This document shows, one piece after another, positions 16,931 through 26,927 of a DNA stretch of 64,000 nucleotides. Each line of letters begins with the position of its first letter. Within the stretch, counting starts at the first letter, position 1. The notes under the pieces are model-generated. The model saw only the letters and a program-made list of their open reading frames with translations. It had not been told where the DNA came from and did not search any database. This DNA comes from Nocardia anocheti (GTDB lineage: Bacteria > Actinomycetota > Actinomycetes > Mycobacteriales > Mycobacteriaceae), in NCBI RefSeq assembly GCF_029675105.1, contig NZ_JAQQFV010000003.1:124001-188000 (forward strand), read 5' to 3'. A program made the translations under genes and the position numbers.

Positions 16931-17181
16931 GTCGAACGTCCTTCCTCGATGGTGGATGGAGCCCCGGCCGGATCAGCACCGGCACGCGCCAGTCAACCAC
17001 CACCCACCGACAGATTTCGCGACCCGTGACCCCGCTGAACTGGAACAACGCGTCTTCACTGCGACAGCCCGAGCGGTCCGGCGCTCACCGTGGCAGGTCG
17101 TTACCGCTGTTATGTTCTTCGCGCCGATCCTGCGGTGGCTAGGTCAACGACGGACACGAAACCGGTCGGGGAGCGACTCAT

Positions 17182-19221
17182 ATGGTGCGAAGCGGTTCGG
17201 AGCGTGGGCTCGTGCGACTACTGGCGACGATGCTGGCGCTGGTGGTCGTCTTCGGATGTGGTGGTGGTCCGGCGGCCGGGCAGCCCGCCGTGACCCCCGC
17301 CGCGCGCTGGACCGCCCAGCACGACGGTCCCACCCCCTACCCGGAGGTCCGGGTCGAGCGCGGCGTCGACATCGTGATGAGCGACGGCGTGGTCCTGAAG
17401 GCCGACGTCTACCGGCCCGCCGACGCGGCGGGTGTGATCGAGCAGCGGCCACTGCCGACCATCGTCAGCCTCACCCCGTATTCCAAACTCATGACCGGGC
17501 TGATCGAACAGGCCGCCGCCACACCAGGACTGCAACCGATGGCGGTGGACCTGGTGCGCAGGCTGAATCTGTCCACCACGCCCATCAGTGGCTTCGGTGA
17601 TCTCATGCAGGCCCTCGACGGCGGCATGATCCAGACCATGCTCGGTGTCGACCGACAACTGATCAGCTCGGGCTACACGGTGGTCGTCGCCGACGTGCGC
17701 GGAACCGGTCTGTCACAGGGCAAGTGGGACACCCTCGGCGCCCGCGAGCAGCTCGACACCCGCGAGGTGATCGAGTGGGCCGCCACGCAACCGTGGTCCA
17801 ACGGGCGCATCGGGATGAGCGGCGGCTCCTACTCCGGCATCAACCAGCTGCGCGCCGCCGAGGACGCCCCCGCGCCGCTCCAGGCGATCTTCCCGGTGGA
17901 ACCGGGCAGCGACCTCATGCGTGACGTGGTCGCCCCCGGCGGCGGTGTCGGCACCACCTTCCTGCCGATGTGGCTGAACTCGGTCAACCAGTTCAAACTC
18001 GTGCCCGACGTCGCCTCGATGGTCCAGGGCAAGTTCGACTGGACCTGGCTCCAGGACCGGATCGCCGACCCCACCACCAATTTCGACCTGCTCGCCCAGG
18101 CCCTGCTCACCCCGACCCTCGACGACATGCCGCCCGAGCTGGCCGCGGCCCTGGACGACAAGTCCGCCTTCCGCCAGGCCATCCAGGGCCACCCGGACCG
18201 GATCACCGTGCCCACCTTCGTCTACGGCGGCTGGCACGACATCTTCGCCAACAGCGCCACCAAACTCTACGAGCAGATCCCCCTGGACCCGGGCCGCAAG
18301 CAGCTCGTCGTCGGCGACACCTACCACGCCAATCCCGGTGCGGGCACCGGTGTTCCGGGTGCCCCGCCGCGCCTGGACGTGCTGCAACGCGCCTGGTTCG
18401 ACAAGTGGCTCAAGGACATCGACAGCGGCGTCGACGATTTCGGGCCGGTCACCGTGAAACAGCAGGGCGGGGACTGGATCACGCTGACCGAATTCCCGCA
18501 GCCCGGCGTCACCCACCGGCGGGTGTATCTGAGCCCGGCGGCCAGCGGCACCACCGAGGACAGCGTGCACGACGGCTCGCTCGCGGCGAACGCGCCGGGC
18601 GCCGCCGAAAAGCTCACCGTCGCACCGGGACTCAGCACCGCGTGTTCGCGCGATGCCGCCCAGGGCGCGGCCGGGATGCCCGCCGTCCTCGACATGTGCG
18701 CCAAGGACGCCCGCATCGCCGAACGCAACGGGCTCACCTTCACCAGCGCGCCGGTGGCCGAGCAGACGGTGATCTCGGGCCCGATCAATGTGCGGCTCAC
18801 CACGATCCACGACGCCGCCGACGGCTACTGGAACGTCACCGTCAACGATGTCGACCCCGACGGCACCTCCACGGTGCTCACCACCGGCCAGCTCACCGCC
18901 TCGATGCGCGCCATCGACGAACGTCGCAGCGCCCGCTCGATCAACGGTGACCTGACCGCCCCGTTCAATCCGCTCAGCATCGACCAGCTGCTGCCGGTGG
19001 TGCCGGGCGAACCGGTCGGGCTCGATATCGCCGTCATCCCGACCCAGGCGGTGCTCGCGCCGGGACACCGCCTGCGTATCGACGTCTTCGCGGGCAACTC
19101 GCCCAAGGGCCTGGCGTTCCGCCCCATGCTCAACAACACCGAACTCAAGCCCCAGCACCTGCTGCTGGACCCGGCGGCCCCGAGTTTCGTCAACCTGCCC
19201 ACCGACAAGCCGATCCCGTGA
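17182..19221 (+). CDS. CocE/NonD-family hydrolase, predicted lipoprotein
   Basis: A 679-residue alpha/beta hydrolase of the CocE / X-Pro dipeptidyl-peptidase S15 class. After a hydrophobic leader, VFGC places a possible lipid-modified Cys at residue 26, predicting attachment outside the membrane. The N-terminal catalytic domain has DVRGTGLSQGKWDTL and the nucleophile elbow GGSYSG. A later YGGWHDIFANS carries the acid, and DTYHANPG the likely histidine. The last about 200 residues form the jelly-roll C-terminal domain (PINVRLTTIHDAADGYWNVTVNDVDPDG). Such enzymes cleave esters or acyl-peptide bonds; the substrate cannot be told. The ATG at 17182 has GGGGAG eight bases upstream. Confidence 0.88.
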   Translation: MVRSGSERGLVRLLATMLALVVVFGCGGGPAAGQPAVTPAARWTAQHDGPTPYPEVRVERGVDIVMSDGVVLKADVYRPADAAGVIEQRPLPTIVSLTPYSKLMTGLIEQAAATPGLQPMAVDLVRRLNLSTTPISGFGDLMQALDGGMIQTMLGVDRQLISSGYTVVVADVRGTGLSQGKWDTLGAREQLDTREVIEWAATQPWSNGRIGMSGGSYSGINQLRAAEDAPAPLQAIFPVEPGSDLMRDVVAPGGGVGTTFLPMWLNSVNQFKLVPDVASMVQGKFDWTWLQDRIADPTTNFDLLAQALLTPTLDDMPPELAAALDDKSAFRQAIQGHPDRITVPTFVYGGWHDIFANSATKLYEQIPLDPGRKQLVVGDTYHANPGAGTGVPGAPPRLDVLQRAWFDKWLKDIDSGVDDFGPVTVKQQGGDWITLTEFPQPGVTHRRVYLSPAASGTTEDSVHDGSLAANAPGAAEKLTVAPGLSTACSRDAAQGAAGMPAVLDMCAKDARIAERNGLTFTSAPVAEQTVISGPINVRLTTIHDAADGYWNVTVNDVDPDGTSTVLTTGQLTASMRAIDERRSARSINGDLTAPFNPLSIDQLLPVVPGEPVGLDIAVIPTQAVLAPGHRLRIDVFAGNSPKGLAFRPMLNNTELKPQHLLLDPAAPSFVNLPTDKPIP

Positions 19222-19233
19222 CCGCCGCGCCTC

Positions 19234-20151
19234 TCACAGCTGCGACGCCACCTCGGCGGCGATGAGCTCCAGGTGGTCGAGATCGGCGAGATCCAGGATC
19301 TGCAGGTAGATCCGGCTCGCGCCGATCTCGCGGTAGCGGGCGATCTTGTCGACCACCTCGGCGGGCGAACCGGCCAGCCCGTTCTCCTTCAGCTCGTCGA
19401 CCTCGCGGCCGATCGCCGCCGCCCGGCGGGTCACCTCGGCATCGGTGCGCCCGACGCAGGCCACCAGCGCGTTGGAGTACACCAGCTCGTCGGTACGCCC
19501 GGCCGCGCGCACCGCGGCCCGCACCCGATCGAACTGGGCCGCGCTGTCGGCGACCGAGGAGAACGGCATATTGAACTCGGTGGCGTAGCGGGCCGCCAGG
19601 CGGGGCGTGCGGACCGGGCCGTGCCCGCCGATCACCACCGGCACCGGGCTCTGCACCGGCTTGGGCAGCGCGGGGGAGTCGGTGAGCCGGTAGTGGGCGC
19701 CCTCGAAGTCGAAGGTCTCGCCCGGCTTGGTCTCCCACAGGCCGGTGACGATCGCCAGCTGCTCCTCGAGCAGGCCGAACCGGTTGTCCGGGAAGGGAAT
19801 ACCGTAGGCCGCGTGCTCGGCGGCGAACCAGCCGCTGCCCAGACCGAGCTCCACCCGGCCACCTGACATCTGATCGACCTGGGCGACCTGGATGGCGAGC
19901 GGGCCGGGCAGTCGGAAGGTGGCGGCGGTGACGAGGGTGCCCAGCCGGATCCGGGAGGTCTCCCTGGCGAGTCCGGCCAGCGTGATCCAGGCGTCGGTGG
20001 GGCCGGGCAGGCCGGAGGCGTCGCCCATGGCGAGGTAGTGGTCGGAGCGGAAGAAGGCGTCGTAGCCGAGGTCTTCGGCGGCCCGTGCCACCGTGAGCAG
20101 CGTGTCGTAGTCGGCGCCCTGCTGCGGCTCGGTGAAGATGCGAAGGTCCAT
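19234..20151 (-). CDS. LLM-class F420-dependent oxidoreductase
   Basis: A 305-residue TIM-barrel protein of the luciferase-like monooxygenase superfamily, F420-dependent branch. It shows MDLRIFTEPQQGADY, the barrel segment AEDLGYDAFFRSDHYLAMG, IRLGTLVTAATFR, GGRVELGLGSGWF and PVPVVIGGHGP, all typical of actinobacterial TIGR03560-like members. These proteins reduce or oxidise small organic substrates with deazaflavin F420; the individual substrate is unknown. I placed the start at 20151, where the conserved beta strand 1 begins. The frame is open 48 bases further, with another ATG at 20160. It diverges from the gluconokinase gene. Confidence 0.85.
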   Translation of the reverse strand: MDLRIFTEPQQGADYDTLLTVARAAEDLGYDAFFRSDHYLAMGDASGLPGPTDAWITLAGLARETSRIRLGTLVTAATFRLPGPLAIQVAQVDQMSGGRVELGLGSGWFAAEHAAYGIPFPDNRFGLLEEQLAIVTGLWETKPGETFDFEGAHYRLTDSPALPKPVQSPVPVVIGGHGPVRTPRLAARYATEFNMPFSSVADSAAQFDRVRAAVRAAGRTDELVYSNALVACVGRTDAEVTRRAAAIGREVDELKENGLAGSPAEVVDKIARYREIGASRIYLQILDLADLDHLELIAAEVASQL

Positions 20152-20255
20152 GATCACCATCGTGCCCGAACCGGGCCGGTTCCCGCGCCGCGCGGGCACC
20201 CGGTGCGCGACGATGTGGGCCCGAGGTGATCGAGCGAGCGCGAGGAGTGGGTGTG

Positions 20256-20762
20256 GTGGCCGAGCCTGTCATCGTCGTCATGGGTGTGTCCGGGTGTGGG
20301 AAGTCGACGATCGGCGTGCTGCTGGCCGGGCGGCTCGAACTGCCCTACGCCGAGGGCGACGACTACCACCCGACCGCCAATATCCAGAAGATGGCCGCGG
20401 GCATCCCGCTGACCGACGAGGACCGCGCGCCCTGGCTCGCCATCGTCGCCGAATGGCTGCGCGAGCACCGGGAGTCAGGGGGCGTGGTGGCCTGCTCGGC
20501 CCTGCGTCGCGCCTACCGCGACCAGCTGCGCGCCGGTGCGCCCGACGCCTATTTCGTGCACCTGGCCGTCGACCGCGCGGAGCTGGTGCGTCGGCTCTCG
20601 GGACGCCACGGCCATTTCATGCCGACGACCCTGCTCGACTCTCAGCTGGCGACCTTGGAACCGCTCGAACCCGACGAGGCGGGCGTGACCCTCGACGCGA
20701 CGGTGCCGCCCGAGCTGCTGGTCACCGAGGCGATCGCGGCCTGGCGCGCCGATCACCGCTGA
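20256..20762 (+). CDS. Gluconokinase
   Basis: A 168-residue P-loop kinase of the GntK family that phosphorylates D-gluconate to 6-phosphogluconate for the pentose phosphate pathway. It has the Walker A motif GVSGCGKST near the N-terminus, the substrate-binding stretch EGDDYHPTANIQKMAAGIPLTDEDRAPWL, and the lid arginines in VRRLSGRHGHFMPTTLLDSQ. I chose GTG 20256, with GAGGAG at 20242-20247; GTG 20253 is equally possible, and the frame is open to 20226. The last ten bases overlap the end of the convergent M50 protease gene. Confidence 0.92.
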   Translation: MAEPVIVVMGVSGCGKSTIGVLLAGRLELPYAEGDDYHPTANIQKMAAGIPLTDEDRAPWLAIVAEWLREHRESGGVVACSALRRAYRDQLRAGAPDAYFVHLAVDRAELVRRLSGRHGHFMPTTLLDSQLATLEPLEPDEAGVTLDATVPPELLVTEAIAAWRADHR

Positions 20763-21499
20763 AGCAGCGGATGCAGCTCGGCCACCGGCGCCAGCATGAG
20801 CCCGGCCCCGACCACCAGCGCCGCCAGGCAGACCACCGCGAAGAACACCACCCACAGCACCGCGGGCAGGTGGGTCAGTCGGGCCAGTTGATCGGCATCG
20901 GAATCGCCGCGACCGGGCTGCCTGCGTCGACTGCGCTGCATCTCCACGACCGGCCGCACCGCCGCGGCCAGCAGGAACCACGCCGCCAGATACGCGAATC
21001 CGGCCTGCAACAGATCGTCGCCGAACCACGACACCCCGAACACCAGTGCGCCGAGTACCACCACGGTGAGCAGGCCGTAGACATTGCGCACCTTGATCAG
21101 CACGGCGAACAGCATGATCAGCGTCGCCCAGAGCATCACCGTCACCCGTCCCGAACCCAGCAGCGCGGCGTATCCGAGGCCCAGGATCGCGGGCGCGGTG
21201 TACCCGGCCGCGGCGGTGAGGATCATGCCCGGTCCGGTGGGTTTGCCGCTGGACACGGTCAGTCCCGAGGTGTCGGTGTGCAGGGTGATCGCGTGCAGCC
21301 GTCGACCGGTCAGCAGGGCCGCCAGCGCGTGCCCACCCTCGTGCGCCACGGTGACCGCGGCCCTGGCCAGCCGCCACAGCGGCCGGTAACCCACGAGCAC
21401 CAGCGCGGCCACGGCGGTGACCAGCACCAGCCACCACGGCGGGGCGGGCTGCGGGGCGAGGAGATTGTCGAACGTAGTGCTGACGGACTCGGTATCCAC
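20753..21499 (-). CDS. M50-family membrane metalloprotease
   Basis: A 248-residue integral membrane protein of the M50B (site-2-protease-like) family. The zinc-binding HEGGH motif is in VAHEGGHALAALLTGRR near residue 55, after a first membrane segment (WWLVLVTAVAALVLVGY). At least four further hydrophobic segments follow, the last close to the C-terminus (VLWVVFFAVVCLAALVVGAGLML). Members cut membrane-embedded substrates or only regulate membrane proteins; no PDZ domain is present and no substrate is suggested by the neighbours. It is convergent with gluconokinase and overlaps its 3' end by ten bases. Confidence 0.88.
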   Translation of the reverse strand: MDTESVSTTFDNLLAPQPAPPWWLVLVTAVAALVLVGYRPLWRLARAAVTVAHEGGHALAALLTGRRLHAITLHTDTSGLTVSSGKPTGPGMILTAAAGYTAPAILGLGYAALLGSGRVTVMLWATLIMLFAVLIKVRNVYGLLTVVVLGALVFGVSWFGDDLLQAGFAYLAAWFLLAAAVRPVVEMQRSRRRQPGRGDSDADQLARLTHLPAVLWVVFFAVVCLAALVVGAGLMLAPVAELHPLLQR

Positions 21500-21679
21500 C
21501 GCCGCACCTTAGCCGTGAATCACCGGCCCCACCCCCCGGTCGCCCTGGCCCGGACAGAGGGCGGTGGTCGGGCCCGGCGCCGCCGGAGCCGACACGCCGC
21601 GACGCCCGGGAACAGCGCACCCGTTGTGCGCGTGGATCTTCCGCTACCCGGCCGACCCGCCCGCGTGATAGCAATGGGC

Positions 21680-22672
21680 ATGCCGATGCGACCCCACCGC
21701 TGGACCCCGCCCCGCCCGACCGCGCGGGCGCGGCAGACCACGAGCGTCCCGCCCCTGCCACCCGTGCGGCTGCTCCCGCTGCCCGGCACCGCCCCCGAGG
21801 ACGTCGTGGTGACACCGGACGGCCGCATCGTGACCGGTACCGATGACGGCGCCCTGTGGAGCATCGACCCCACCGACGGCGCGACCGAGCAGATCGCCCA
21901 GGTCGACGGCCGCCCGCTCGGCCTGCACGCCGACGCCGACGGCTCGCTGCTGATCTGCGTCACCGGTCGCGGCATCCTGCGCCTGGCCGCGCCCGGTGCC
22001 GAGCCGGAAGTCCTCGTCGACGCCGTCGACGGCGAACCCCTGGCCTTCCCCAGCAATGTCGTGCGCGACACCGACGGCACCGTCTACTTCTCGATCGCCT
22101 CGCGCCGCTGGCCTTTCGAACAGTGGATGGGCGACATCCTCGAGCACTCCGGCAGCGGACAGCTCGTGCGCCGCGACCCGGACGGCACCCTCACCGTGCT
22201 GATCGACGGCCTGCAGTTCGGCAACGGCGTCGTCCTCGCCCCGGACCGGTCCTGCGTCCTGGTCGCCGAGACCGGCGCCTACCGGATCTCACGCTACTGG
22301 CTGACCGGTCCGCGCGCGGGCACCCACGACCATCTCGTGGAGAACCTGCCCGGCTCCCCGGACAACATGTACCTCGGCACCGACGGCCTGGTCTGGGTCG
22401 GCATGGTCGCGCCACGGAACCCGTTGCTGGACACGCTGTTCACCCTGCCGGGTATCTTCCGTCGGCTGACCTGGGCGCTGCCCGACAGCCTGCGTCCCGC
22501 ACCGGCGCGCACCACCTGGGTGCTCGCGCTCGACCTCGACGGCACCGTCGTCCACGACCTGCAGCGCGGCGGCACCGACTTCGCCATGGTCACCTCGGTC
22601 GCCGAACACGACGGCGCCCTCTACCTCGGCAGCCTGTCCGAATCGGCGGTGGCGGTGAGCACCGTGCCGTGA
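21680..22672 (+). CDS. SMP-30/gluconolactonase/strictosidine-synthase-like beta-propeller protein
   Basis: A 330-residue six-bladed beta-propeller protein. Blade repeats are visible as PEDVVVTPDGRIVTGTDDGALWSI, RPLGLHADADGSLLICV, FPSNVVRDTDGTVYFSIAS and NGVVLAPDRSCVLVAETGAYRISRYWL, ending NMYLGTDGLVWVG. The FPSNVV...DGTVYF segment is characteristic of strictosidine-synthase-like proteins in bacteria, which often hydrolyse lactones or esters using a bound Ca2+. It has no signal peptide. Starts at 21674, 21680 or 21686 (all ATG, in frame) are possible. The neighbouring gluconokinase suggests gluconolactone as a conceivable substrate, but this is a guess from context only. Confidence 0.8.
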   Translation: MPMRPHRWTPPRPTARARQTTSVPPLPPVRLLPLPGTAPEDVVVTPDGRIVTGTDDGALWSIDPTDGATEQIAQVDGRPLGLHADADGSLLICVTGRGILRLAAPGAEPEVLVDAVDGEPLAFPSNVVRDTDGTVYFSIASRRWPFEQWMGDILEHSGSGQLVRRDPDGTLTVLIDGLQFGNGVVLAPDRSCVLVAETGAYRISRYWLTGPRAGTHDHLVENLPGSPDNMYLGTDGLVWVGMVAPRNPLLDTLFTLPGIFRRLTWALPDSLRPAPARTTWVLALDLDGTVVHDLQRGGTDFAMVTSVAEHDGALYLGSLSESAVAVSTVP

Positions 22673-22680
22673 CGGCCGGT

Positions 22681-23265
22681 TCAGCCGCGCGCGGTCACCG
22701 ACGATGGCAGGGGGTGATCGGGTTCGAGGGCGGGCAGGCCGTCGATGCTGACGGAGTTGTCGCCCGCGATCCGGCGCGCGAAGTCGGCGTCGGTGCGCCG
22801 CAGATGCGCCTCGTCGAGGACCGGCCGTTCCTCGACCAGGTCGAGCCGGGGCACCGACCAGCCGCAGGAGTCCGCGATCCGGTCCACCGTGACGGTCACG
22901 ACCGCACGGATGCCGGTGTGCCCGGTGCCGAAATGGCTACGCAGCGTTTCGAATTCGGCGCTGTCGGGGCGCACGACGCGGCCGGTGCCGAACAGGCGCA
23001 GGATGCGGGCGACCCGGCCGAACGAGCAGAACATGACGGTGATCCGGCCGTTGTCGCGCAGATGCGCGATGGTCTCCGAGCCGCTGCCGAACAGGTCGAG
23101 GTAGGCCACGGTGTGCTCGTCGAGCACGGCGAAGGTGTCGCGATATCCCTTGGGCGAGACATTGACGTGCCCGCCCGACGACGGCGCGGTGCCGATGAAG
23201 AACATCGGCTGGTCCTCGATGAAAGTCCGCAGTTTGTCGTCGATCCGCTCGAAGACCTTGCCCAT
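22681..23265 (-). CDS. Pyridoxamine 5'-phosphate oxidase-fold protein
   Basis: A 194-residue split-barrel flavin-binding-fold protein (PPOX family). GKVFERIDDKLRTFIEDQPMFFIGTAP and HVNVSPKGYRDTFAVLD are the family N-terminal strands. It has the general lineage of proteins annotated as FMN- or F420-binding oxidoreductases in actinobacteria, not the biosynthetic PdxH enzyme. The C-terminal extension RRIAGDNSVSIDGLPALEPDHP is found in a subgroup of these proteins. Cofactor and substrate are unknown. It diverges from the nitroreductase gene, with about 130 bases between their starts. Confidence 0.82.
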   Translation of the reverse strand: MGKVFERIDDKLRTFIEDQPMFFIGTAPSSGGHVNVSPKGYRDTFAVLDEHTVAYLDLFGSGSETIAHLRDNGRITVMFCSFGRVARILRLFGTGRVVRPDSAEFETLRSHFGTGHTGIRAVVTVTVDRIADSCGWSVPRLDLVEERPVLDEAHLRRTDADFARRIAGDNSVSIDGLPALEPDHPLPSSVTARG

Positions 23266-23333
23266 CTCGCCCTCCTCGGTCCCGCCGGGCGGCGAGCTCC
23301 CCGTCCCGAGTCTATCGGCCCACCCGCGCGGGG

Positions 23334-23355
23334 CTCACCTTCGATTCACGGTGAG
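23334..23355. promoter_or_regulatory. Inverted repeat between divergent PPOX and nitroreductase genes
   Basis: CTCACC and GGTGAG arms separated by 10 bases form a dyad in the shared promoter region, 44 bases before the nitroreductase ATG. It could be an operator for an unknown regulator; the arms are short, so chance is possible. Confidence 0.3.
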
Positions 23356-23398
23356 GGTTACCACTGACGCCGAGGACGCGATATCCGACGATCACTGC

Positions 23399-24226
23399 AT
23401 GACGCAGACCGTTCCCGACACCACCCATCCCGTCCAGCAGCGCTACGCGGACCCGGCCACCGAGGTTCCCGCCCAGTGGAATCCCGTGCTCCAGGTGTTG
23501 CACGAACACAAGTCGGTGCGTCGCTACCTGCCCGACGCGGTGTCGCCGGAGACGATCGAGCTGCTGGTCTCGGCCGCGCAGTCGGCGGCGACCTCGTCGA
23601 ACCTGCAGGTGTGGAGCGTGATCGAGGTGCGCGACGCCGATCGCCGGTCGCGGCTGGCGGCGATCGCGGGTGGACAGGCCCATATCGAGCAGGCGCCGGT
23701 GCTGCTGGTGTGGACGGCCGATTTCGCGCGGCTGCGTCAGCTCGCCGCCGATCAGGGCGTGCCCCTCGACGGTGCCGACTATCTCGAATCCAGCTACGTC
23801 GGCTTCATCGACGCGGCCCTGGCCGCCCAGAACGCGGTGGTCGCGGCCGAATCCCTCGGCCTGGGCACGGTGTACATCGGCGCGCTGCGCAACAATCCCG
23901 CACAGGTGGCCGCCGAGTTGAACCTGCCCGACGGGGTCTTCGCCGTCTTCGGCCTGGTCGTCGGGCATCCCGATCCGACCGAGGGCACCCGGGTCAAGCC
24001 GCGCCTGCCGCGGGCCGCGGTCCTGCATCGGGAGAGCTACGACCTGGCGGCACAGCGCGACGCCGTCACCGCCTACGAGCAGCGCATCGGCGAGGTCTAC
24101 AGCGACCAGGGTCTGCCGTTCTCCTGGATCGAGCGGGTATTGGCCCGGCTCGCCTCGGCGCAGGCGCTCAACGGCCGCGACCGTCTGCGCGACCACCTGA
24201 TCGCCCGCGGCTTCGGGTTGCGCTGA
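23399..24226 (+). CDS. NfsA-type flavin nitroreductase / NADPH-dependent oxidoreductase
   Basis: A 275-residue FMN enzyme of the nitroreductase superfamily. The N-terminal motif HKSVRRYLPDAVSPETIELLVSAAQSAATSSNLQ is the FMN-binding start of NfsA/Frp-type enzymes. GLGTVYIGALRNNP and the later VFGLVVGHPDP segment are also diagnostic. It should reduce nitroaromatics, quinones or flavins with NADPH. A role in supplying reduced FMN to the FMNH2-dependent monooxygenases elsewhere in this window is conceivable, but nothing in the local gene order supports it. The start at 23399 matches the family length. Confidence 0.88.
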   Translation: MTQTVPDTTHPVQQRYADPATEVPAQWNPVLQVLHEHKSVRRYLPDAVSPETIELLVSAAQSAATSSNLQVWSVIEVRDADRRSRLAAIAGGQAHIEQAPVLLVWTADFARLRQLAADQGVPLDGADYLESSYVGFIDAALAAQNAVVAAESLGLGTVYIGALRNNPAQVAAELNLPDGVFAVFGLVVGHPDPTEGTRVKPRLPRAAVLHRESYDLAAQRDAVTAYEQRIGEVYSDQGLPFSWIERVLARLASAQALNGRDRLRDHLIARGFGLR

Positions 24227-24240
24227 GGGCCGCTGAAGGC

Positions 24241-25233
24241 TCAGCCGTCGAGCGCGGCGCGGGTGAGCTCCAGCGACCGACGGCGCGCGTCGAGGTCGTA
24301 GACCAGGGTGTTGAGCATGAGTTCGTCGGGGCTGGTGGCGGCGAGCAGCTCGGCGGCCTGGGCGCGCACGGTCTCCGGCGAGCCCTGGAGCTGACCGGTC
24401 TTGCGCTGGGCCGCGAAGCGCCGCTCGGCCTCGCTGCCGGGGAACGCGGCGGCCTGCTCGGGTGTGGCCAGCGCCTGCGGGCGACCCGCGCGCAGCTGGG
24501 CGAAGGCCAGGTCGCGGGGTGCGGCGAGCCGGTCGGCCTCGGCGTCGGTGTCGGCGCAGATCGCCGAGGCGGCCACGATCGCGTACGGCTCGGCCAGCGT
24601 GGGCGAGGGCCGGAAGTTCTCGCGGTAGAGCGCCAGCGCGGCGGCGGTGTTGTCCGGCGCGATGTGGTGGGCGAAGGCGAACGGCAGCCCGAGGATCGCC
24701 GCGACCTGCGCGCTGTACCCGCTGGAACCCAACAGCCAGACCTCCGGCTCCGCGCCGCGGCCGGGGCTGGCCACGATGCCGTCGGGATCGGTGCCGCGGA
24801 AGAAGCCGATCAGCGCGCTGAGTTCGCGCGGGAAGGAATCCGCGCCCAGTCCCTCGGCGTGGCGGCGCAGGGCCCGCGCGGTGGCCGGGTCGGTGCCGGG
24901 CGCGCGCCCGATGCCGAGATCGATCCGGCCGGGATGTAGCGACTCGAGCGTGCCGAACTGCTCGGCGACGACCAGCGGCGCGTGATTGGGCAGCATCACC
25001 CCGCCGGAGCCGACCCGGATGCGCGAGGTCGACGCCGCCAGATGGGCCAGCACCACCGCCGGGGCCGCACTGGCGATGCCCGGCATGTTGTGGTGTTCGG
25101 CCACCCAGAACCGGCGCGCGCCCAGCTCCTCGGCGTATTGCGCGAACTGCGTCGTGGCACGCAATGCCTCGCCCGCGGTGGCACCGTCCTGTACCGGCGC
25201 CAGATCCAGAACCGACAGCTCGACCGCGCTCAT
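24241..25233 (-). CDS. LLM-class flavin-dependent oxidoreductase (MsnO8 type)
   Basis: A 330-residue luciferase-like TIM-barrel protein. [20 protein letters not shown] at the N-terminus, [18 protein letters not shown] and [40 protein letters not shown] are the standard signatures of the group often named MsnO8. These use reduced FMN and oxygen on unidentified substrates. I placed the start at 25233 because GAAGGAG on the reverse strand precedes that ATG by a few bases; the frame is open for another 51 bases without a good signal. It is divergent from the amino acid permease. Confidence 0.87.
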   Translation of the reverse strand: MSAVELSVLDLAPVQDGATAGEALRATTQFAQYAEELGARRFWVAEHHNMPGIASAAPAVVLAHLAASTSRIRVGSGGVMLPNHAPLVVAEQFGTLESLHPGRIDLGIGRAPGTDPATARALRRHAEGLGADSFPRELSALIGFFRGTDPDGIVASPGRGAEPEVWLLGSSGYSAQVAAILGLPFAFAHHIAPDNTAAALALYRENFRPSPTLAEPYAIVAASAICADTDAEADRLAAPRDLAFAQLRAGRPQALATPEQAAAFPGSEAERRFAAQRKTGQLQGSPETVRAQAAELLAATSPDELMLNTLVYDLDARRRSLELTRAALDG

Positions 25234-25380
25234 ACGTCTCCTTCGCCCCGAAATGGTCCCTGCCGCTCCAACCGATGACCCCACCCCGGATATTTCCGCG
25301 CGGTGGTGGGGGTGACCGGAGCCACTGGCGTCGGGCGGTAGCGTGCAGGACTGATCGCCGTGAGGGAAGGACTTGTTTTC

Positions 25381-26796
25381 ATGTCAGCAGACGGCTCCGG
25401 CCTGTCCACCGACACCGCGGCCGCCGTCGCGCCGAGCGCGGGATCGGAGGGCTACGCGCGCGGGCTCGAGCCGCGCACCATCCAGATGATCGCCATCGGC
25501 GGTGCGATCGGTACCGGCCTGTTCTACGGCGCCGGGGCCGCCATCGAGCAGGCGGGCCCCTCGCTGATCCTGGCCTATCTCGCCGCGGGCCTGGCGATCT
25601 TCGTGATCATGCGCGCGCTCGGCGAACTGCTCACCTACCGTCCCGTCTCGGGCAGCTTCGCCGAATACGCCCACGAATTCCTGGGCCGTTTCGCGGGCTT
25701 CGCCACCGGCTGGTCCTACTGGGCGGTCTGGGTGTCGACCTGCATGGCCGAGATCACCGTGGCCGGGCACTACGTCCAGTACTGGTTCGACATCCCGCAG
25801 TGGGTGACCGCGCTGGTGGTGCTGGCGGTGCTGTTCACCGCGAACCTCATCTCGGTGCGGCTCTTCGGCGAGGGCGAGTTCTGGTTCTCGGCCATCAAGG
25901 TGACCGCCATCCTGGCGATGATCCTGATCGGTATCGGCGTGCTGGTCTTCGGCTTCGGCCACGCCACCGATCCCACGGTGACCAACCTGTGGGCCGAGGG
26001 CGGGGTGTTCCCGAACGGCTTCGGGCAGACGCTGCTGGTGTTGCAGATCGTCGTGTTCGCCTACGTCGGCGTCGAACTCGTCGGGGTCACCGCGGGCGAG
26101 GCCCGCGACCCGAAGACCACCCTGCGCAAGGCGATCAACACCCTGCCGTTCCGGATCGGGCTGTTCTATGTCGGCGCGCTGGTGATCATCATGTCGGTGG
26201 CGAGCTGGCGCAGCTTCCACGCGGGCCGCAGCCCCTTCGTGGAGGTGTTCGAGCAGATCGGTATCCCGGCCGCGGCGGGCATCATCAACTTCGTGCTGCT
26301 CACCGCCGCGCTGTCGTCGTGCAATTCGGGCATCTACTCCACCGGCCGGATGCTGCGCAGCCTCGCCCTGCGCGACGAGGCACCCAGCGGATTCACGAAG
26401 CTGAGCAAGCAGTCGGTGCCGTTCACCGGCATCTGCGCCTCGGCGGGCGCGATGGTCATCGGCGTGATCGTCAACCTGGTCTCGCCGGACAAGGCCTTCG
26501 CCTACATCACCTCGGTGAGCACCGTCGGCATCATCGTGGTGTGGAGCGTGATCCTGGTGTGCCACCTGAAGTACCGCGCGAAGGTGCGCGCGGGTGAGCT
26601 GCCCGCCAGCGACTACCGGCTGCCCGGCGCCCCGGTGACGAACTGGGCGGCGCTGGCCTTCCTCGGTCTGGTCGTGGTGCTGCTGCTGTGGACCGACGGC
26701 GGCCGCAGCGCGCTGGTCGTCGGCGCGGTGTGGGCGGCGCTGGTGGGCGTGGGCTACTACGCCTTCGGTCGTCGTCGGGCGGTCTCGGCGCCATAG
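25381..26796 (+). CDS. APC-family amino acid permease (GABA/D-serine/D-alanine type)
   Basis: A 471-residue transporter with twelve predicted membrane segments. The start of helix 1 reads [19 protein letters not shown], the amino-acid-binding motif of the AAT subfamily, and [15 protein letters not shown] follows helix 2-3. [31 protein letters not shown] is the conserved loop after helix 6. It is a proton-coupled importer; relatives carry D-alanine, D-serine, glycine, GABA or aromatic amino acids, and the exact substrate cannot be read from sequence. The ATG at 25381 follows GGAAGGA at a spacing of about ten bases; a GTG 21 bases upstream is a weaker alternative. Confidence 0.9.
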   Translation: MSADGSGLSTDTAAAVAPSAGSEGYARGLEPRTIQMIAIGGAIGTGLFYGAGAAIEQAGPSLILAYLAAGLAIFVIMRALGELLTYRPVSGSFAEYAHEFLGRFAGFATGWSYWAVWVSTCMAEITVAGHYVQYWFDIPQWVTALVVLAVLFTANLISVRLFGEGEFWFSAIKVTAILAMILIGIGVLVFGFGHATDPTVTNLWAEGGVFPNGFGQTLLVLQIVVFAYVGVELVGVTAGEARDPKTTLRKAINTLPFRIGLFYVGALVIIMSVASWRSFHAGRSPFVEVFEQIGIPAAAGIINFVLLTAALSSCNSGIYSTGRMLRSLALRDEAPSGFTKLSKQSVPFTGICASAGAMVIGVIVNLVSPDKAFAYITSVSTVGIIVVWSVILVCHLKYRAKVRAGELPASDYRLPGAPVTNWAALAFLGLVVVLLLWTDGGRSALVVGAVWAALVGVGYYAFGRRRAVSAP

Positions 26797-26927
26797 CGCG
26801 CACCGCTCCCGTTTGCTGGAAAGCCGCTGGCAGACAAGCGTTTTCTGTCGTACCCCCTCGGTATCGTGGACAGCTGTCACGAGAGTCCGGCGCGTGGGGC
26901 CGGACGGTGCGAGAACGGGGGCACGAG